Below are positions 7,947-16,141 of a stretch of DNA of 64,000 nucleotides, in pieces (the stretch's first letter is position 1; every line of letters starts with the position of its first letter). Source of the DNA: Bordetella petrii (GTDB lineage: Bacteria > Pseudomonadota > Gammaproteobacteria > Burkholderiales > Burkholderiaceae_B); contig NZ_JAFMZZ010000001.1 in the NCBI RefSeq assembly GCF_017356245.1, positions 3,408,441 through 3,472,440 of the forward strand. Direction: 5' to 3'. The translations under genes were made by a program, and so were the position numbers. A model generated the notes under the pieces. The model did not search any database. It was given only the letters and a program-made list of their open reading frames with translations, and was not told the DNA's origin.

Positions 7947-8663
7947 CTAAACAAGCACGTCGAATACATTGAGAACCAAGACTTCAATGTGGGCAGCGCA
8001 ACGGCTCTCCGCCAGTTTTAGGCTGTTGGGATGGCCGCAACCATTGCGAAGCTTCAAGCATCCTTCGAGTTCAGTCTTGACGTTCTTCCCAAGGATTGAG
8101 AGCGCCTCAAGCACTTGAAGAAGATCATGCTCTTTCATCTTTGACAGGTCATCTTCGTTCTTTGCCGCCCGCCATTTTGGATCGCGGCGAACAGCTTCTG
8201 TATTGAAGTCAGCTAGGCGGTGCTGCACAACGTGCGCGTATAGCAGCGAAACAGCCCCGACCCAAGAAAGAACCACTGCGGCTCGGAAGTGTCGCGCTTC
8301 ATAGCATGCAACAGCCTCAGCGACGAATTCTTTGACCTCAGCTTTCAACCTCGGCAGCAGCGCTCGCAATGCGCTGGATTGCGCTGCGACATGTGCATCA
8401 GGTACGCCGAGCAGTTCTCCAACCCGCTTCTTACCATTGGTCGTCAGTGCCCACCCCTCCTTGCGTTCGAAGGCAAGACCTTTCAACTTCTGCAAATCTC
8501 GAGACACGTTTGCATCAGATAGCCCTAGGGATCTGGCTGTTGTCCGAATTCCACTAACAGCGTGCACGCCATCGCCAAGATGCGCCAAACAGAGGAGCAA
8601 CTTATCTGCGCGAGCAAATTCGCCGGAGTGAATTAGGTCAGTAACTCGATCAGAAGAAGTCAT
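7947..8663 (-). CDS. Winged-helix plus HEPN-like domain protein
   Basis: A 238-residue protein not matching a named family that I can recall. Residues 15-90 read as a winged helix-turn-helix (TARSLGLSDANVSRDLQKLKGLAFE, then a wing WALTTNGKKRVGELL). Residues about 110-238 are helical and resemble a HEPN domain, with an R-x4-H motif at R206-H211 in LRNGCGHPNS; this motif is catalytic in many HEPN ribonucleases. An effector with its own DNA-binding module would fit a stress or defence role, but that is inference. It is transcribed divergently from the 8728 gene across a 64-nt gap holding an inverted repeat. Confidence 0.65.
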   Translation of the reverse strand: MTSSDRVTDLIHSGEFARADKLLLCLAHLGDGVHAVSGIRTTARSLGLSDANVSRDLQKLKGLAFERKEGWALTTNGKKRVGELLGVPDAHVAAQSSALRALLPRLKAEVKEFVAEAVACYEARHFRAAVVLSWVGAVSLLYAHVVQHRLADFNTEAVRRDPKWRAAKNEDDLSKMKEHDLLQVLEALSILGKNVKTELEGCLKLRNGCGHPNSLKLAESRCAAHIEVLVLNVFDVLV

Positions 8664-8696
8664 TGACGCCCCGTATTTGTTAGGATTAAATCATCA

Positions 8697-8713
8697 GTAT
8701 GTAATACACATAC
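8697..8713. promoter_or_regulatory. Inverted repeat in divergent promoter
   Basis: GTATGT and ACATAC face each other across 5 nt in the short gap between the two divergent genes at 8663 and 8728. The gap is AT-rich and must hold both promoters. The repeat is a reasonable operator for the winged-helix domain of either product, but no binding partner is known. Confidence 0.4.
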
Positions 8714-8727
8714 ATCGAGAGGATCAT

Positions 8728-9255
8728 ATGTCCGAAGCGACGATGAGTAAAGAGCTGGCAGCCATGGTGCAGGTCGAGCATGCACTCTTGGATCTCAGCG
8801 AGGAAGAACGCAACAGAGTGCTGTCGTGGGCGGGTTCTCGATTCGGTGTTGCCATTGCCCAAGGCAATGCCGGTCAGGCTAAGGCCTCTGACACTACAGG
8901 CGACACCCATGCGGGTGCTGAACCCCTAGCGGGCGCGTCTGACATTGACTCCCTAGCTGAGTTCTACGACCGTGCTTCGCCCACCTCCGACGGTGAAAAG
9001 GCGCTGGTAGTTGGGTACTGGTTCCAAATCAAGGAGGGCGCTTCTGAGCTCGAAGCGCAAAAAATCAACTCGGAACTGAAACAGTTGGGGCACGGTATAG
9101 GTAATGTCACCCGAGCGCTTGACTGGCATAAAACCCAAAAACCAGCACTGATGATCCAGAAGCGGAAGGAAGGCACGACCAAGCAAGCCCGTAAGAAGTT
9201 TGTGGTGACGAACGAGGGCAAGAAGTACGTCGAAAAGATGATCGCACGGACCTAA
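8728..9255 (+). CDS. Small hypothetical protein, putative winged helix
   Basis: A 175-residue protein that I do not recognise with certainty. The first 35 residues are helical and acidic (LDLSEEERNRVLSWAGSRFG). A low-complexity linker rich in Ala, Gly and Thr follows (about 42-70). The C-terminal about 100 residues look like a winged helix: GEKALVVGYWFQIKEG, SELKQLGHGIGNVTRALDW, then a basic wing RKEGTTKQARKKFVVTNEGKKYV. The ATG at 8728 is chosen because GAGAGG precedes it at 8716-8721; the upstream TTG at 8677 has no such site. It is divergent from the HEPN-like gene, suggesting a functional pair. Confidence 0.6.
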   Translation: MSEATMSKELAAMVQVEHALLDLSEEERNRVLSWAGSRFGVAIAQGNAGQAKASDTTGDTHAGAEPLAGASDIDSLAEFYDRASPTSDGEKALVVGYWFQIKEGASELEAQKINSELKQLGHGIGNVTRALDWHKTQKPALMIQKRKEGTTKQARKKFVVTNEGKKYVEKMIART

Positions 9256-9441
9256 CTGCCTCACCGGTTTTAGATCGGAAGTCCTTGCGCAAGCATGGCG
9301 CTTACACCCACCATGTAGGCCGTAGCCCTGCGCAGTGCTAGCCAACTGCATCTCGCTCAGCTGCGTGTCTGAGTGGCTGTTTGCCGCCGCATCTTCCAAC
9401 GTACGCTGCTGGCCGAAAGCAGCTCTTCAAAACCCACCCAC

Positions 9442-9807
9442 TCACCTCCTCAAATAACTCTTCCCCCCACTATCCGTAGTGCAATACCGCCCACCCCGAG
9501 GCCCAACACAGTATTTCCCCTCTCTGCATTGACACTGCCCCGCGCCCTTGGAAAATCCCCCTTCCGGCATCAAGCGCTGCACCCCGCCACCCAATTGCGC
9601 CTGGCAAGACTTTTTGGATCCGCTCACAGACCCGTCATTGCAGACAAAGATGTCGCCTTGGCAATGCGACACACCGCCTTTGCGGCCACTGCATGGGTAA
9701 TTCGCGGCATCAGCCGATATCGAAAGCAACAGCGCACACCCGGCCGCCGCCAATAACAGCAATCCCCGGCCCACCCCACATCGCCACAACATGGCGCCGA
9801 AAATCAC
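9442..9807 (-). CDS. Secreted cysteine-rich small protein
   Basis: A small protein of about 121 residues with a clear signal peptide (hydrophobic GLLLLAAAGCALLLSISADA, cleavage near DAANYP). The mature part of about 85 residues holds eight cysteines in short patterns such as PCSGRKGGVSHC, FVCNDGS and YCVGPRGGRYC, suggesting a disulfide-stabilised periplasmic or secreted domain. The start is probably the GTG at 9807, because GGAGGAG lies at ideal distance (9814-9820). An ATG at 9792 is possible, and the ATG at 9861 would spoil the signal peptide. It converges with nothing close; 186 nt without a recognised feature separate it from the 8728 gene. Function unknown. Confidence 0.6.
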   Translation of the reverse strand: MIFGAMLWRCGVGRGLLLLAAAGCALLLSISADAANYPCSGRKGGVSHCQGDIFVCNDGSVSGSKKSCQAQLGGGVQRLMPEGGFSKGAGQCQCREGKYCVGPRGGRYCTTDSGGKSYLRR

Positions 9808-9959
9808 CGCCTTCTCCTCCGAGCCCATCCCTCGCTCTAATTTCTGATAGTAACTAATCAAGACATAATTTCAACCCTCAAAAACCCCGAATCCTGCCGT
9901 AACTCAACCCCGCCAAACAGGCCTATCATTAATCCACGCATCCCCCGTGCGAGGCCCCC

Positions 9960-10619
9960 ATGCGCCCTACCCTAGCCATCGCCTCCACCACCCTGCTGGG
10001 CACCCTGTTCTACCTGGCCCTGGCGGTTGTTGCCTACGGCGGCATCGCTTCCTTCTTTTCCCACCCCGCCCGCATCGCCCTTACGGTGGTTCTATTCGCG
10101 CTATCCATCGCAGCCCTGTTCAGCGGCGACAACCTGAATCCCGGCGTGCGCGAAGACCGCGACAATCGCTGGGTGCTGACGGCTTTCGCCGTCATCGGCC
10201 TGCTGAGCGGCTGCGCGCCCGCCTACACCGACCGCATCGGCTTCTGGGTGATCGATGGCGATACGGTGCGCTGGATTGGCGTGCTGTTGTTCGCCGCGGG
10301 CGGCGCGCTGCGGCTGTGGCCGGTGTTCGTGCTGGGGCGCCGCTTCAGCGGGCTGGTGGCGATACAGGCGGGCCACGAACTGGTCACCACCGGGGTGTAC
10401 GCCAGGATTCGCAACCCCAGCTATCTGGGGCTGTTGATCAGCATGCTGGGCTGGGCGCTGGCGTTTCGCTCGGTGGTGGGGGTGCTGCTGACGCTGTGCA
10501 TGCTGCCGCCGCTGATTGCCCGCATGCGCAGCGAGGAAGCGCTACTGCGGGCGCATTTTGGGGTGCAGTATGAGGCTTATCGCAAGCGGACTTGGCGGTT
10601 GGTGCCGGGGGTGTATTGA
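9960..10619 (+). CDS. Membrane methyltransferase of the ICMT/PEMT superfamily
   Basis: A 219-residue integral membrane protein with about five to six hydrophobic segments and the C-terminal signature of isoprenylcysteine carboxyl methyltransferase-like proteins. GVYARIRNPSYLGLLI (an RxNPxYxG motif binding AdoMet) is followed by RSEEALLRAHFGVQYEAYRKRT with the conserved Glu and Tyr. Bacterial members methylate lipids or small molecules, but the substrate is rarely known. The gene stands alone, ending in a palindromic repeat and converging with the diheme cytochrome gene. Confidence 0.83.
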   Translation: MRPTLAIASTTLLGTLFYLALAVVAYGGIASFFSHPARIALTVVLFALSIAALFSGDNLNPGVREDRDNRWVLTAFAVIGLLSGCAPAYTDRIGFWVIDGDTVRWIGVLLFAAGGALRLWPVFVLGRRFSGLVAIQAGHELVTTGVYARIRNPSYLGLLISMLGWALAFRSVVGVLLTLCMLPPLIARMRSEEALLRAHFGVQYEAYRKRTWRLVPGVY

Positions 10620-10637
10620 GGTTCTCAGATCGACCTC

Positions 10638-10666
10638 GGTGTCAGACACGCTAGGTGTCTGGCACC
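10638..10666. repeat. REP-like palindrome, single variant copy
   Basis: A variant of the GGTGTCTGAC palindrome family: GGTGTCAGACAC then GCTA then GTGTCTGGCACC. It lies 19 nt after the methyltransferase stop codon in the convergent gap before the diheme cytochrome gene, a position that fits a 3'-end hairpin for both transcripts. Confidence 0.75.
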
Positions 10667-10703
10667 TGACGACGCTGACCTGACGAAAGCTGGCGCCCCG
10701 GGC

Positions 10704-11573
10704 TTACTCTGGTTCATCCAGCGTGTACAAGAACGCGGCGATGTCGCGGGCGTCCTGTTCGCTGATTCCCAGGTTCGGCATGGCCGTCGCGGGGTCGATG
10801 GCGGTGGGGTCGCGCAGCCAGCGCACCATGTTGGCGGGGGTATTGGGCAGCACCCCGGCAATGTACCGTTGATGGGCGATGCCGCCCAATGGCGGGCCGA
10901 CGTGGTGCTTGGCGCCGACCACGCCGGGGATGGCGTGGCAGGTGATGCACAGGTACTGCTGCAGGGCCTGCCGGCCGGCCTGGGCGTCGCCCAGCCTTAG
11001 TTCAGCGGCAGGTGATGCAGGCGCAGGCGCAGGCTCTGACGACGCCGCCGGCCGTGCATGTCGGCTGTCCCACGCCCGGTATTCCGCGGGCGACAAGGTG
11101 GGCAGCACCCGCATGAAGGCCACCACGCTCCAGATGTCTTCGTCGCTGATGCGGTATTGCCATGCGGGCATGCCGGTCATCTTGATGCCCTGCCGCACCA
11201 CCCAATACACCTCGGCCGCCGGCCAGTGCCTGGCGGTGTCCACCAGCGATGCGGGCGCGGGCATCAAGCCCATGGCGAAAGGCTCAGGCGCCACGCCGGG
11301 CGCGCCGTGGCACTGTACGCAATGCGCGCGAAACAGCTGGAAGCCGTCGATGGCCTGCTGCGGGTTGTCCAGCGACGGCACGTTCACCTTGGCGGCGCGC
11401 ACGCTGATCGAGCGCTGCAGCGCGATGTCCATCACGCTGTTGACGGGCGCGGTGTGCGGGCGCGTGGCGGTGCTGTCGTACCAGCCGCTGTAGATCAGCG
11501 CCAGCACGCCGGCCAGCGCCACGGCCGCGGCGGTTGCCAGGGTGATACCGGCGGTGCGCATCCAGGGTTTCAT
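10704..11573 (-). CDS. Membrane-anchored diheme cytochrome c
   Basis: A 289-residue cytochrome c with an N-terminal hydrophobic helix at about residues 9-30 (signal anchor) and two heme c sites: CVQCH in the middle domain and CITCH in the C-terminal domain. Candidate distal Met ligands lie in MTGMPAW and TAMPNLG. Its C-terminal domain is clearly paralogous to the whole heme domain of the next gene upstream (shared blocks CHAIPGV, VGPPL, NTPANMVRWLRDP, ISEQDARDIAAFL). It lies 12 nt behind that gene, and together they run divergently from the caa3 oxidase genes. It is probably an electron donor to that oxidase (inference). Confidence 0.88.
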   Translation of the reverse strand: MKPWMRTAGITLATAAAVALAGVLALIYSGWYDSTATRPHTAPVNSVMDIALQRSISVRAAKVNVPSLDNPQQAIDGFQLFRAHCVQCHGAPGVAPEPFAMGLMPAPASLVDTARHWPAAEVYWVVRQGIKMTGMPAWQYRISDEDIWSVVAFMRVLPTLSPAEYRAWDSRHARPAASSEPAPAPASPAAELRLGDAQAGRQALQQYLCITCHAIPGVVGAKHHVGPPLGGIAHQRYIAGVLPNTPANMVRWLRDPTAIDPATAMPNLGISEQDARDIAAFLYTLDEPE

Positions 11574-11585
11574 GGCGGCGTCCTG

Positions 11586-12059
11586 TCAGCGCAGGGTGAG
11601 CAGGTAAGCGGCGATGTCGCGGGCATCGGCTTCGCTCAGCCCCATATTGGGCATTGCCGTGTTGGGCGCAACCGCCGGCGGGTTGCGCAGCCAGCGCACC
11701 AGGTTGGCGGGGGTGTTGGCCAGCACGCCCGCCAGGTAGGCCCGGCCGGCCAGGTGGCGCAAGGGGGGCCCCACGCGTGCGCCCGGGGCGCGTATGCCCG
11801 GAATGGCGTGGCAACCGGCGCAGCCATATTGCGCGATGCGCTCGCGGCCGCGCTGGATGTCGGCCCCGGGCAGCGCGTCGGGCTGCGCGGGCGCGGCCAG
11901 CGGCTCGTCGGGCTTGCCGCAAGCCGCCAACAGGCTCAGCCCGCCCACGGCCAGGCAGGCGGACAGCCGCCCGCGCCAGGTTCGAAGCGCGCCAGCCCAC
12001 GGCCGCGCGGCGGCGGCCGCCGGGCCAGGGGAAATCCCCGCGTAGGTTGATCGAGGCAT
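11586..12059 (-). CDS. Lipoprotein cytochrome c
   Basis: A monoheme c-type cytochrome with heme site CAGCH, followed by AIPGI and a Met ligand in TAMPNMG. A lipobox (GLSLLAAC) near residue 50 implies export and anchoring to the membrane by a lipid. The ATG at 12059 is preferred since AAAAAGG sits about 6 nt upstream; the ATG at 12065 lies right against that site. The product is then about 157 residues. It precedes the diheme cytochrome gene in a two-gene operon divergent from coxB. The 131-nt gap between the two start codons must contain both promoters. Confidence 0.82.
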   Translation of the reverse strand: MPRSTYAGISPGPAAAAARPWAGALRTWRGRLSACLAVGGLSLLAACGKPDEPLAAPAQPDALPGADIQRGRERIAQYGCAGCHAIPGIRAPGARVGPPLRHLAGRAYLAGVLANTPANLVRWLRNPPAVAPNTAMPNMGLSEADARDIAAYLLTLR

Positions 12060-12190
12060 CGGCATCCTTTTTCCGCAGGCTGCAGCAATTTCTTTGCCCG
12101 CCCTTGCGCTTGCAGGCGGCGCCGGCGGCGCGGGCACGGCGCTTGCGTCCAAAAATCCTGCTCCCGGTAAATTTTTCCCACCCGCCCCCT

Positions 12191-13177
12191 ATGCCCGACA
12201 TCAGCGCCTGTGTTGCCTTTGCCGTGCCGCTTGCAACGATGTGGGCCGACAAGCAGTCGGCGCTGCACCCGCGGGCCGACCAGGCGGGCTTCAGCGCGGA
12301 AATCGGCTGGGTGATGTTCGCGGGCGGCGCCGGGATTTTCCTGCTTGTGCTGGCGATCCTGGCCGTGGCGCTGTACGGGCCCGAGCGCGTGCGCCGGCGG
12401 CTGGCCGGCCGCGCCTGGCTGCTGGGCGCGGGCGTGGTGTTCCCGGTGGTGGTGTTGTCGGCCCTGCTGGTGTACAGCCTGGTAATGGCGGCGGCGATGC
12501 TGCGCGCGCCGGCGCCGGCCGCCGTGCGCATCGAAGTGATGGGTGAAATGTGGTGGTGGCGCGTGCGCTATCTGGATGAACAAGGCCGGGTGCTGTTCGA
12601 GACGGCCAATGAAATCCGCATCCCGGCCGGCCAGCCGGTGGAACTGCTGCTGGGCTCGCGCAATGTGGTGCACAGTTTCTGGGTGCCCAACCTGGCGGGC
12701 AAGGTGGACATGGTGCCGGGCCATGTGAACCGCCTGCGCATCCAGGCGCGGGAACCCGGCGTTTTGCGCGGGCAGTGCGCGGAATACTGCGGCGCGCAGC
12801 ATGCCAACATGATGTTCGACGTGCAGGTCCTGGCCGGGCCGGACTTCCAGGCCTGGCTGCGGTCGCAACAGCGGCCGGCCGCCGCGCCGGCCGGCGATGC
12901 CCGGCTGCTGGCCGGCCAGCGGGTGTTCCTGCAGGCCTGCGCGCAGTGCCACACGGTGCGCGGCACGCCGGCCGCCGGCACACTGGGGCCCGACCTGACG
13001 CACGTGGGCAGCCGCCCGTCGCTGGCGGCGGGCATGCTGCGCAACAACGTGGGCTCGCTGGCGGGGTGGATCGCCGGCAGCCAGCACATCAAGCCCGGCA
13101 ACGGCATGCCGTCGTTCGACCAGTTGTCCGGCGAGCAATTGCGTGCGGTGGCCCACTACATGGAAAGCCTGCAATGA
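12191..13177 (+). CDS. coxB: Cytochrome c oxidase subunit II with fused cytochrome c (caa3 type)
   Basis: A 328-residue subunit II carrying the electron-entry CuA site and a C-terminal cytochrome c. It has two hydrophobic helices (about 40-62 and 80-105), a cupredoxin domain starting near MWWWRVRYLD, and the CuA motif QCAEYCGAQHANMMF (two Cys, His, Met). A heme c domain follows with CAQCH, placing it among caa3 oxidases that need no separate soluble cytochrome. The N-terminus is short and lacks a convincing signal peptide from the ATG at 12191, so the start is uncertain. Its stop codon overlaps the start of the subunit I gene by 4 nt, indicating translational coupling. Confidence 0.9.
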   Translation: MPDISACVAFAVPLATMWADKQSALHPRADQAGFSAEIGWVMFAGGAGIFLLVLAILAVALYGPERVRRRLAGRAWLLGAGVVFPVVVLSALLVYSLVMAAAMLRAPAPAAVRIEVMGEMWWWRVRYLDEQGRVLFETANEIRIPAGQPVELLLGSRNVVHSFWVPNLAGKVDMVPGHVNRLRIQAREPGVLRGQCAEYCGAQHANMMFDVQVLAGPDFQAWLRSQQRPAAAPAGDARLLAGQRVFLQACAQCHTVRGTPAAGTLGPDLTHVGSRPSLAAGMLRNNVGSLAGWIAGSQHIKPGNGMPSFDQLSGEQLRAVAHYMESLQ

Positions 13178-15708
13178 CGCCAGACACGCTGCCGGACACG
13201 CTGCCCAATCCGCTGCCGCGCCCCGCCGGCGAGCGCGAAGAGCTGGAACGCCTGTGGCAGCGCCCCCGGGGCTGGCGCGCCATTACGGTGGTCAACAACA
13301 ATTACGTCGGGCTGCTGTATATCGGCACGGCGCTGCTGTTCTTTCTGCTGGCCGGCATACTGGCCCTGCTGATGCGCGCGCAGCTGGCGGTTCCCGACAA
13401 CGACCTGATCGGCCACGCGCTGTACAACCAGCTGTTCACCATGCATGGCACGGTGATGATGTTCCTGTTCGCGGTGCCGGCGGTGGAAGCGATGGCGGTG
13501 CTGCTGCTGCCCAATATGCTGGGCGCGCGCGACCTGCCGTTTCCGCGTCTGTCTTCGTACGCCTACTGGGCCTACGCCATCGGCGGCCTGGTGTTCTTCT
13601 GCAGCATTTTCGTGGGCCTGGCGCCGGATGGCGGCTGGTTCATGTATCCGCCGCTGACCAGTTCGGCCTATTCGCCGGCCATCAATGCCGATCTGTGGCT
13701 GCTGGGCATAGGCTTCATCGAGATCTCGGCGATTGCCGGGGCCATCGAGCTGGCGGTGGGCATTCTACGCACCCGCGCGCCGGGCATGTCGCTGGACAAG
13801 CTGCCGGTGTTTGCCTGGATCATGCTGGCGTTCTCGGGCATGGTCATCGTGGCGTTTCCGGCGGTGATCGTGGCCACGGCGCTGCTGGAACTGGAACGGG
13901 CCTTCGGGCTGCCCTTCTTCATTGTCGACAAGGGCGGCGACCCGCTGCTGTGGCAGCACCTGTTCTGGCTGTTCGGCCACCCCGAGGTGTACATCATCTT
14001 TCTGCCGGCGGCGGGCATGGTGTCGATGATTATTCCGGCCATGGCGGGGCGCCCGCTGGTGGGCTACCGGGCGGTGGTGATGGCCATCGTGGCCACCAGC
14101 TTTGTCAGCTTCGGCCTGTGGGTGCACCACATGTTCGCCACCGGCATTCCGCAGCTGTCGCTGAGCTTTGCCTCGGCGGCCAGCATGGCGGTGTCCATCC
14201 CCACGGGCATCCAGGTGTTTGCCTGGATCGCCACGATCGCGGCGGCGCCGCGCCTGCGGCCGCTGAAAACGCCCATGCTGTTCATCCTGGGTTTTTTCTT
14301 CATCTTCGTGCTGGGCGGGCTGACCGGCGTCATGGTGGCGGTGATTCCGTTCGACTGGCAGGCGCACGATACGTATTTCATCGTGGCGCACCTGCATTAT
14401 GTGCTGGTGGGCGGCATGGTGTTTCCGCTGTTTGCCGCGTTTTATTACTGGATGCCCTTCGTCAGCAGCCGGCCGCTGTCCGAGCGGCTGGGGCGCTGGG
14501 CGTTCTGGCTGATGTTCGTCGGCTTCAACGCGGGCTTTTTCCCCATGCACCTGACCGGGCTGGCCGGCATGCCGCGCCGCGTGTATACCTACGCCGACAG
14601 CTACGGCTGGGGTGCGCTGAATATGCTGTCGACGGTGGGCGCGTATGTGATCGCCGCGGGCGTGCTGGTGTTTCTGGTTGACCTGGCGCGCAATTTCCGG
14701 CCGTCGGTGGCGCGCAACGCCGGCAATGTGTGGCGGGCCGGCACGCTGGAATGGCTGCCCGCCGGCGTGGCGGGGCCGCGCAGCGTGCCGCGCGTGCACA
14801 GCCGCGAACCGCTGTGGGACCAGCCCGGCCTGGCCGCCGATGTCGATGCAGGGCGCTATTACCTGCCGGGCGCGCCCACCGGCGAACGCACCACCTTGGT
14901 TACCAGCGCCATCGGCGCGTGTCCGCAATATGTGCTGCGGCTGCCCGGCCCGGGCTGGCCGCCGGTGCTGGCCGCGCTGGGCACCGCCGGGTTTTTCCTG
15001 CTGCTGACCGTGAAACTGATGGTGCCGGCCACGCTGTTCGGCGTGCTGGCCATTGCCATGATCCTGCGCTGGCTGTGGGATGCCGACCCCGCCGCCGATC
15101 ATCCCCCCGTGGACGTGGGCGGCGGGTTGCGGCTGCCGGTGTCATGCACGGGCAGCGGCTCGCATTCGTGGTGGGCGATGGTGATGCTGGTCATGGTGTG
15201 CGCCAGCATCTTCAGCGCCACGCTGTTCTCGTACCTGTTCCTGTGGACTACCTCTCCCGGGCAATGGCCGGCGGCCACGGCCCTTGCCGCCCTGCCGTGG
15301 CCGCTGGCCTGCGCGGCGCTGCTGCTGGCCAGCAGCGCGCTGGTGTGGGCCGGCGGGCGCGCATTGCGGCACGGACGGCAGGGCTGGCTGCGCGCCGCCC
15401 TGCCGCTGGGCTGCATGATGCTGTTCGCGGCCCTGGGCCTGGAAGCCGCCGCGCAATGGCGCGCGGGCCTGCGTCCGCAAGACAGCGCCTATGCCGCGGC
15501 CGTCTGCGCCGTGATCGGCCTGCAGGCGGTGCTGGTGGGGGCAGTGGGTTTCATGGGCCTGTTCACCACGGCGCGCTCTTGGGCCGGCAGGCTGGCGGGC
15601 AACCGGCGCGCGTGTTTCGACAACACGGCCCTGCTGTGGCATTACACGGTGGCGCAGGGGCTGGCCGGCACCTGCCTGCTGCACGGTTTTCCACGCTGGG
15701 TGGGGTAG
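13174..15708 (+). CDS. Cytochrome c oxidase subunit I fused to a subunit III-like domain
   Basis: An 844-residue fusion. Residues 1 to about 550 are heme-copper oxidase subunit I: low-spin heme His in NQLFTMHGTVMMF, the CuB/Tyr and proton-channel block WLFGHPEVYIIFLP, the CuB histidines WVHHMF, and the heme histidines in HDTYFIVAHLHYVL. The C-terminal about 250 residues hold several further helices resembling subunit III, and no separate subunit III gene is present. It reduces O2 to water and pumps protons in the inner membrane. It overlaps coxB by 4 nt and is followed 2 nt later by a small membrane protein gene. Single-gene I/III fusions are known in several alpha- and betaproteobacterial caa3-like operons. 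Confidence 0.92.
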   Translation: MTPDTLPDTLPNPLPRPAGEREELERLWQRPRGWRAITVVNNNYVGLLYIGTALLFFLLAGILALLMRAQLAVPDNDLIGHALYNQLFTMHGTVMMFLFAVPAVEAMAVLLLPNMLGARDLPFPRLSSYAYWAYAIGGLVFFCSIFVGLAPDGGWFMYPPLTSSAYSPAINADLWLLGIGFIEISAIAGAIELAVGILRTRAPGMSLDKLPVFAWIMLAFSGMVIVAFPAVIVATALLELERAFGLPFFIVDKGGDPLLWQHLFWLFGHPEVYIIFLPAAGMVSMIIPAMAGRPLVGYRAVVMAIVATSFVSFGLWVHHMFATGIPQLSLSFASAASMAVSIPTGIQVFAWIATIAAAPRLRPLKTPMLFILGFFFIFVLGGLTGVMVAVIPFDWQAHDTYFIVAHLHYVLVGGMVFPLFAAFYYWMPFVSSRPLSERLGRWAFWLMFVGFNAGFFPMHLTGLAGMPRRVYTYADSYGWGALNMLSTVGAYVIAAGVLVFLVDLARNFRPSVARNAGNVWRAGTLEWLPAGVAGPRSVPRVHSREPLWDQPGLAADVDAGRYYLPGAPTGERTTLVTSAIGACPQYVLRLPGPGWPPVLAALGTAGFFLLLTVKLMVPATLFGVLAIAMILRWLWDADPAADHPPVDVGGGLRLPVSCTGSGSHSWWAMVMLVMVCASIFSATLFSYLFLWTTSPGQWPAATALAALPWPLACAALLLASSALVWAGGRALRHGRQGWLRAALPLGCMMLFAALGLEAAAQWRAGLRPQDSAYAAAVCAVIGLQAVLVGAVGFMGLFTTARSWAGRLAGNRRACFDNTALLWHYTVAQGLAGTCLLHGFPRWVG

Positions 15709-15710
15709 CC

Positions 15711-16058
15711 ATGCGCACGCCTTCCGTCTCGGTACTGCTGCCGCTTTTGGCCGGCCCGCTCGCCTGGGCGGCGCATTTCGTGTTCATTTACGCGGCCAAT
15801 GGCGTGTTCTGCGCGCGCCCGCATCTGCATGGCCTGTGGGTGGATGGCGGCCTGGCCGCCGCCACCCTGATCGGCGCCGCGCTGCTGGCCGTGGCCGCCA
15901 TCGCCCTGGTCTACTGGCGCCAATGGCGGCGCTGGCCGGCCGCCGGCGACGCCGGCTTTTTGCGCTGGGTGGCGGGCGCGCTCAGCCTGCTGGCCGGCCT
16001 GGCTATCGTGTGGCAGACCCTGCCCGTGCTGCTGGTGCCGGCCTGTTCCGGTACCTGA
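15711..16058 (+). CDS. Small oxidase-cluster membrane protein
   Basis: A 115-residue hydrophobic protein with three predicted membrane helices (about 5-30, 45-68 and 85-107) and little polar sequence apart from YWRQWRRWPAAGDAG. It starts 2 nt after the oxidase fusion gene, so it is surely in the same operon. Similar short proteins lie next to caa3-type oxidase genes and may be accessory or assembly subunits. No motif allows a specific function. Confidence 0.75.
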   Translation: MRTPSVSVLLPLLAGPLAWAAHFVFIYAANGVFCARPHLHGLWVDGGLAAATLIGAALLAVAAIALVYWRQWRRWPAAGDAGFLRWVAGALSLLAGLAIVWQTLPVLLVPACSGT

Positions 16059-16141
16059 GCCGGCGGCAGCCCGGCTGCAGACAGCCGGCCGCGGTATATG
16101 CCATACTGCCCGGCAGCACACGCATCGGCAGACCTATCCTC

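Noticed and set aside
5659..9960. Prophage or integrative element
   Set aside because: Composition differs from the flanks, but there is no integrase, no phage structural gene, no tRNA target and no flanking direct repeat that I could see.
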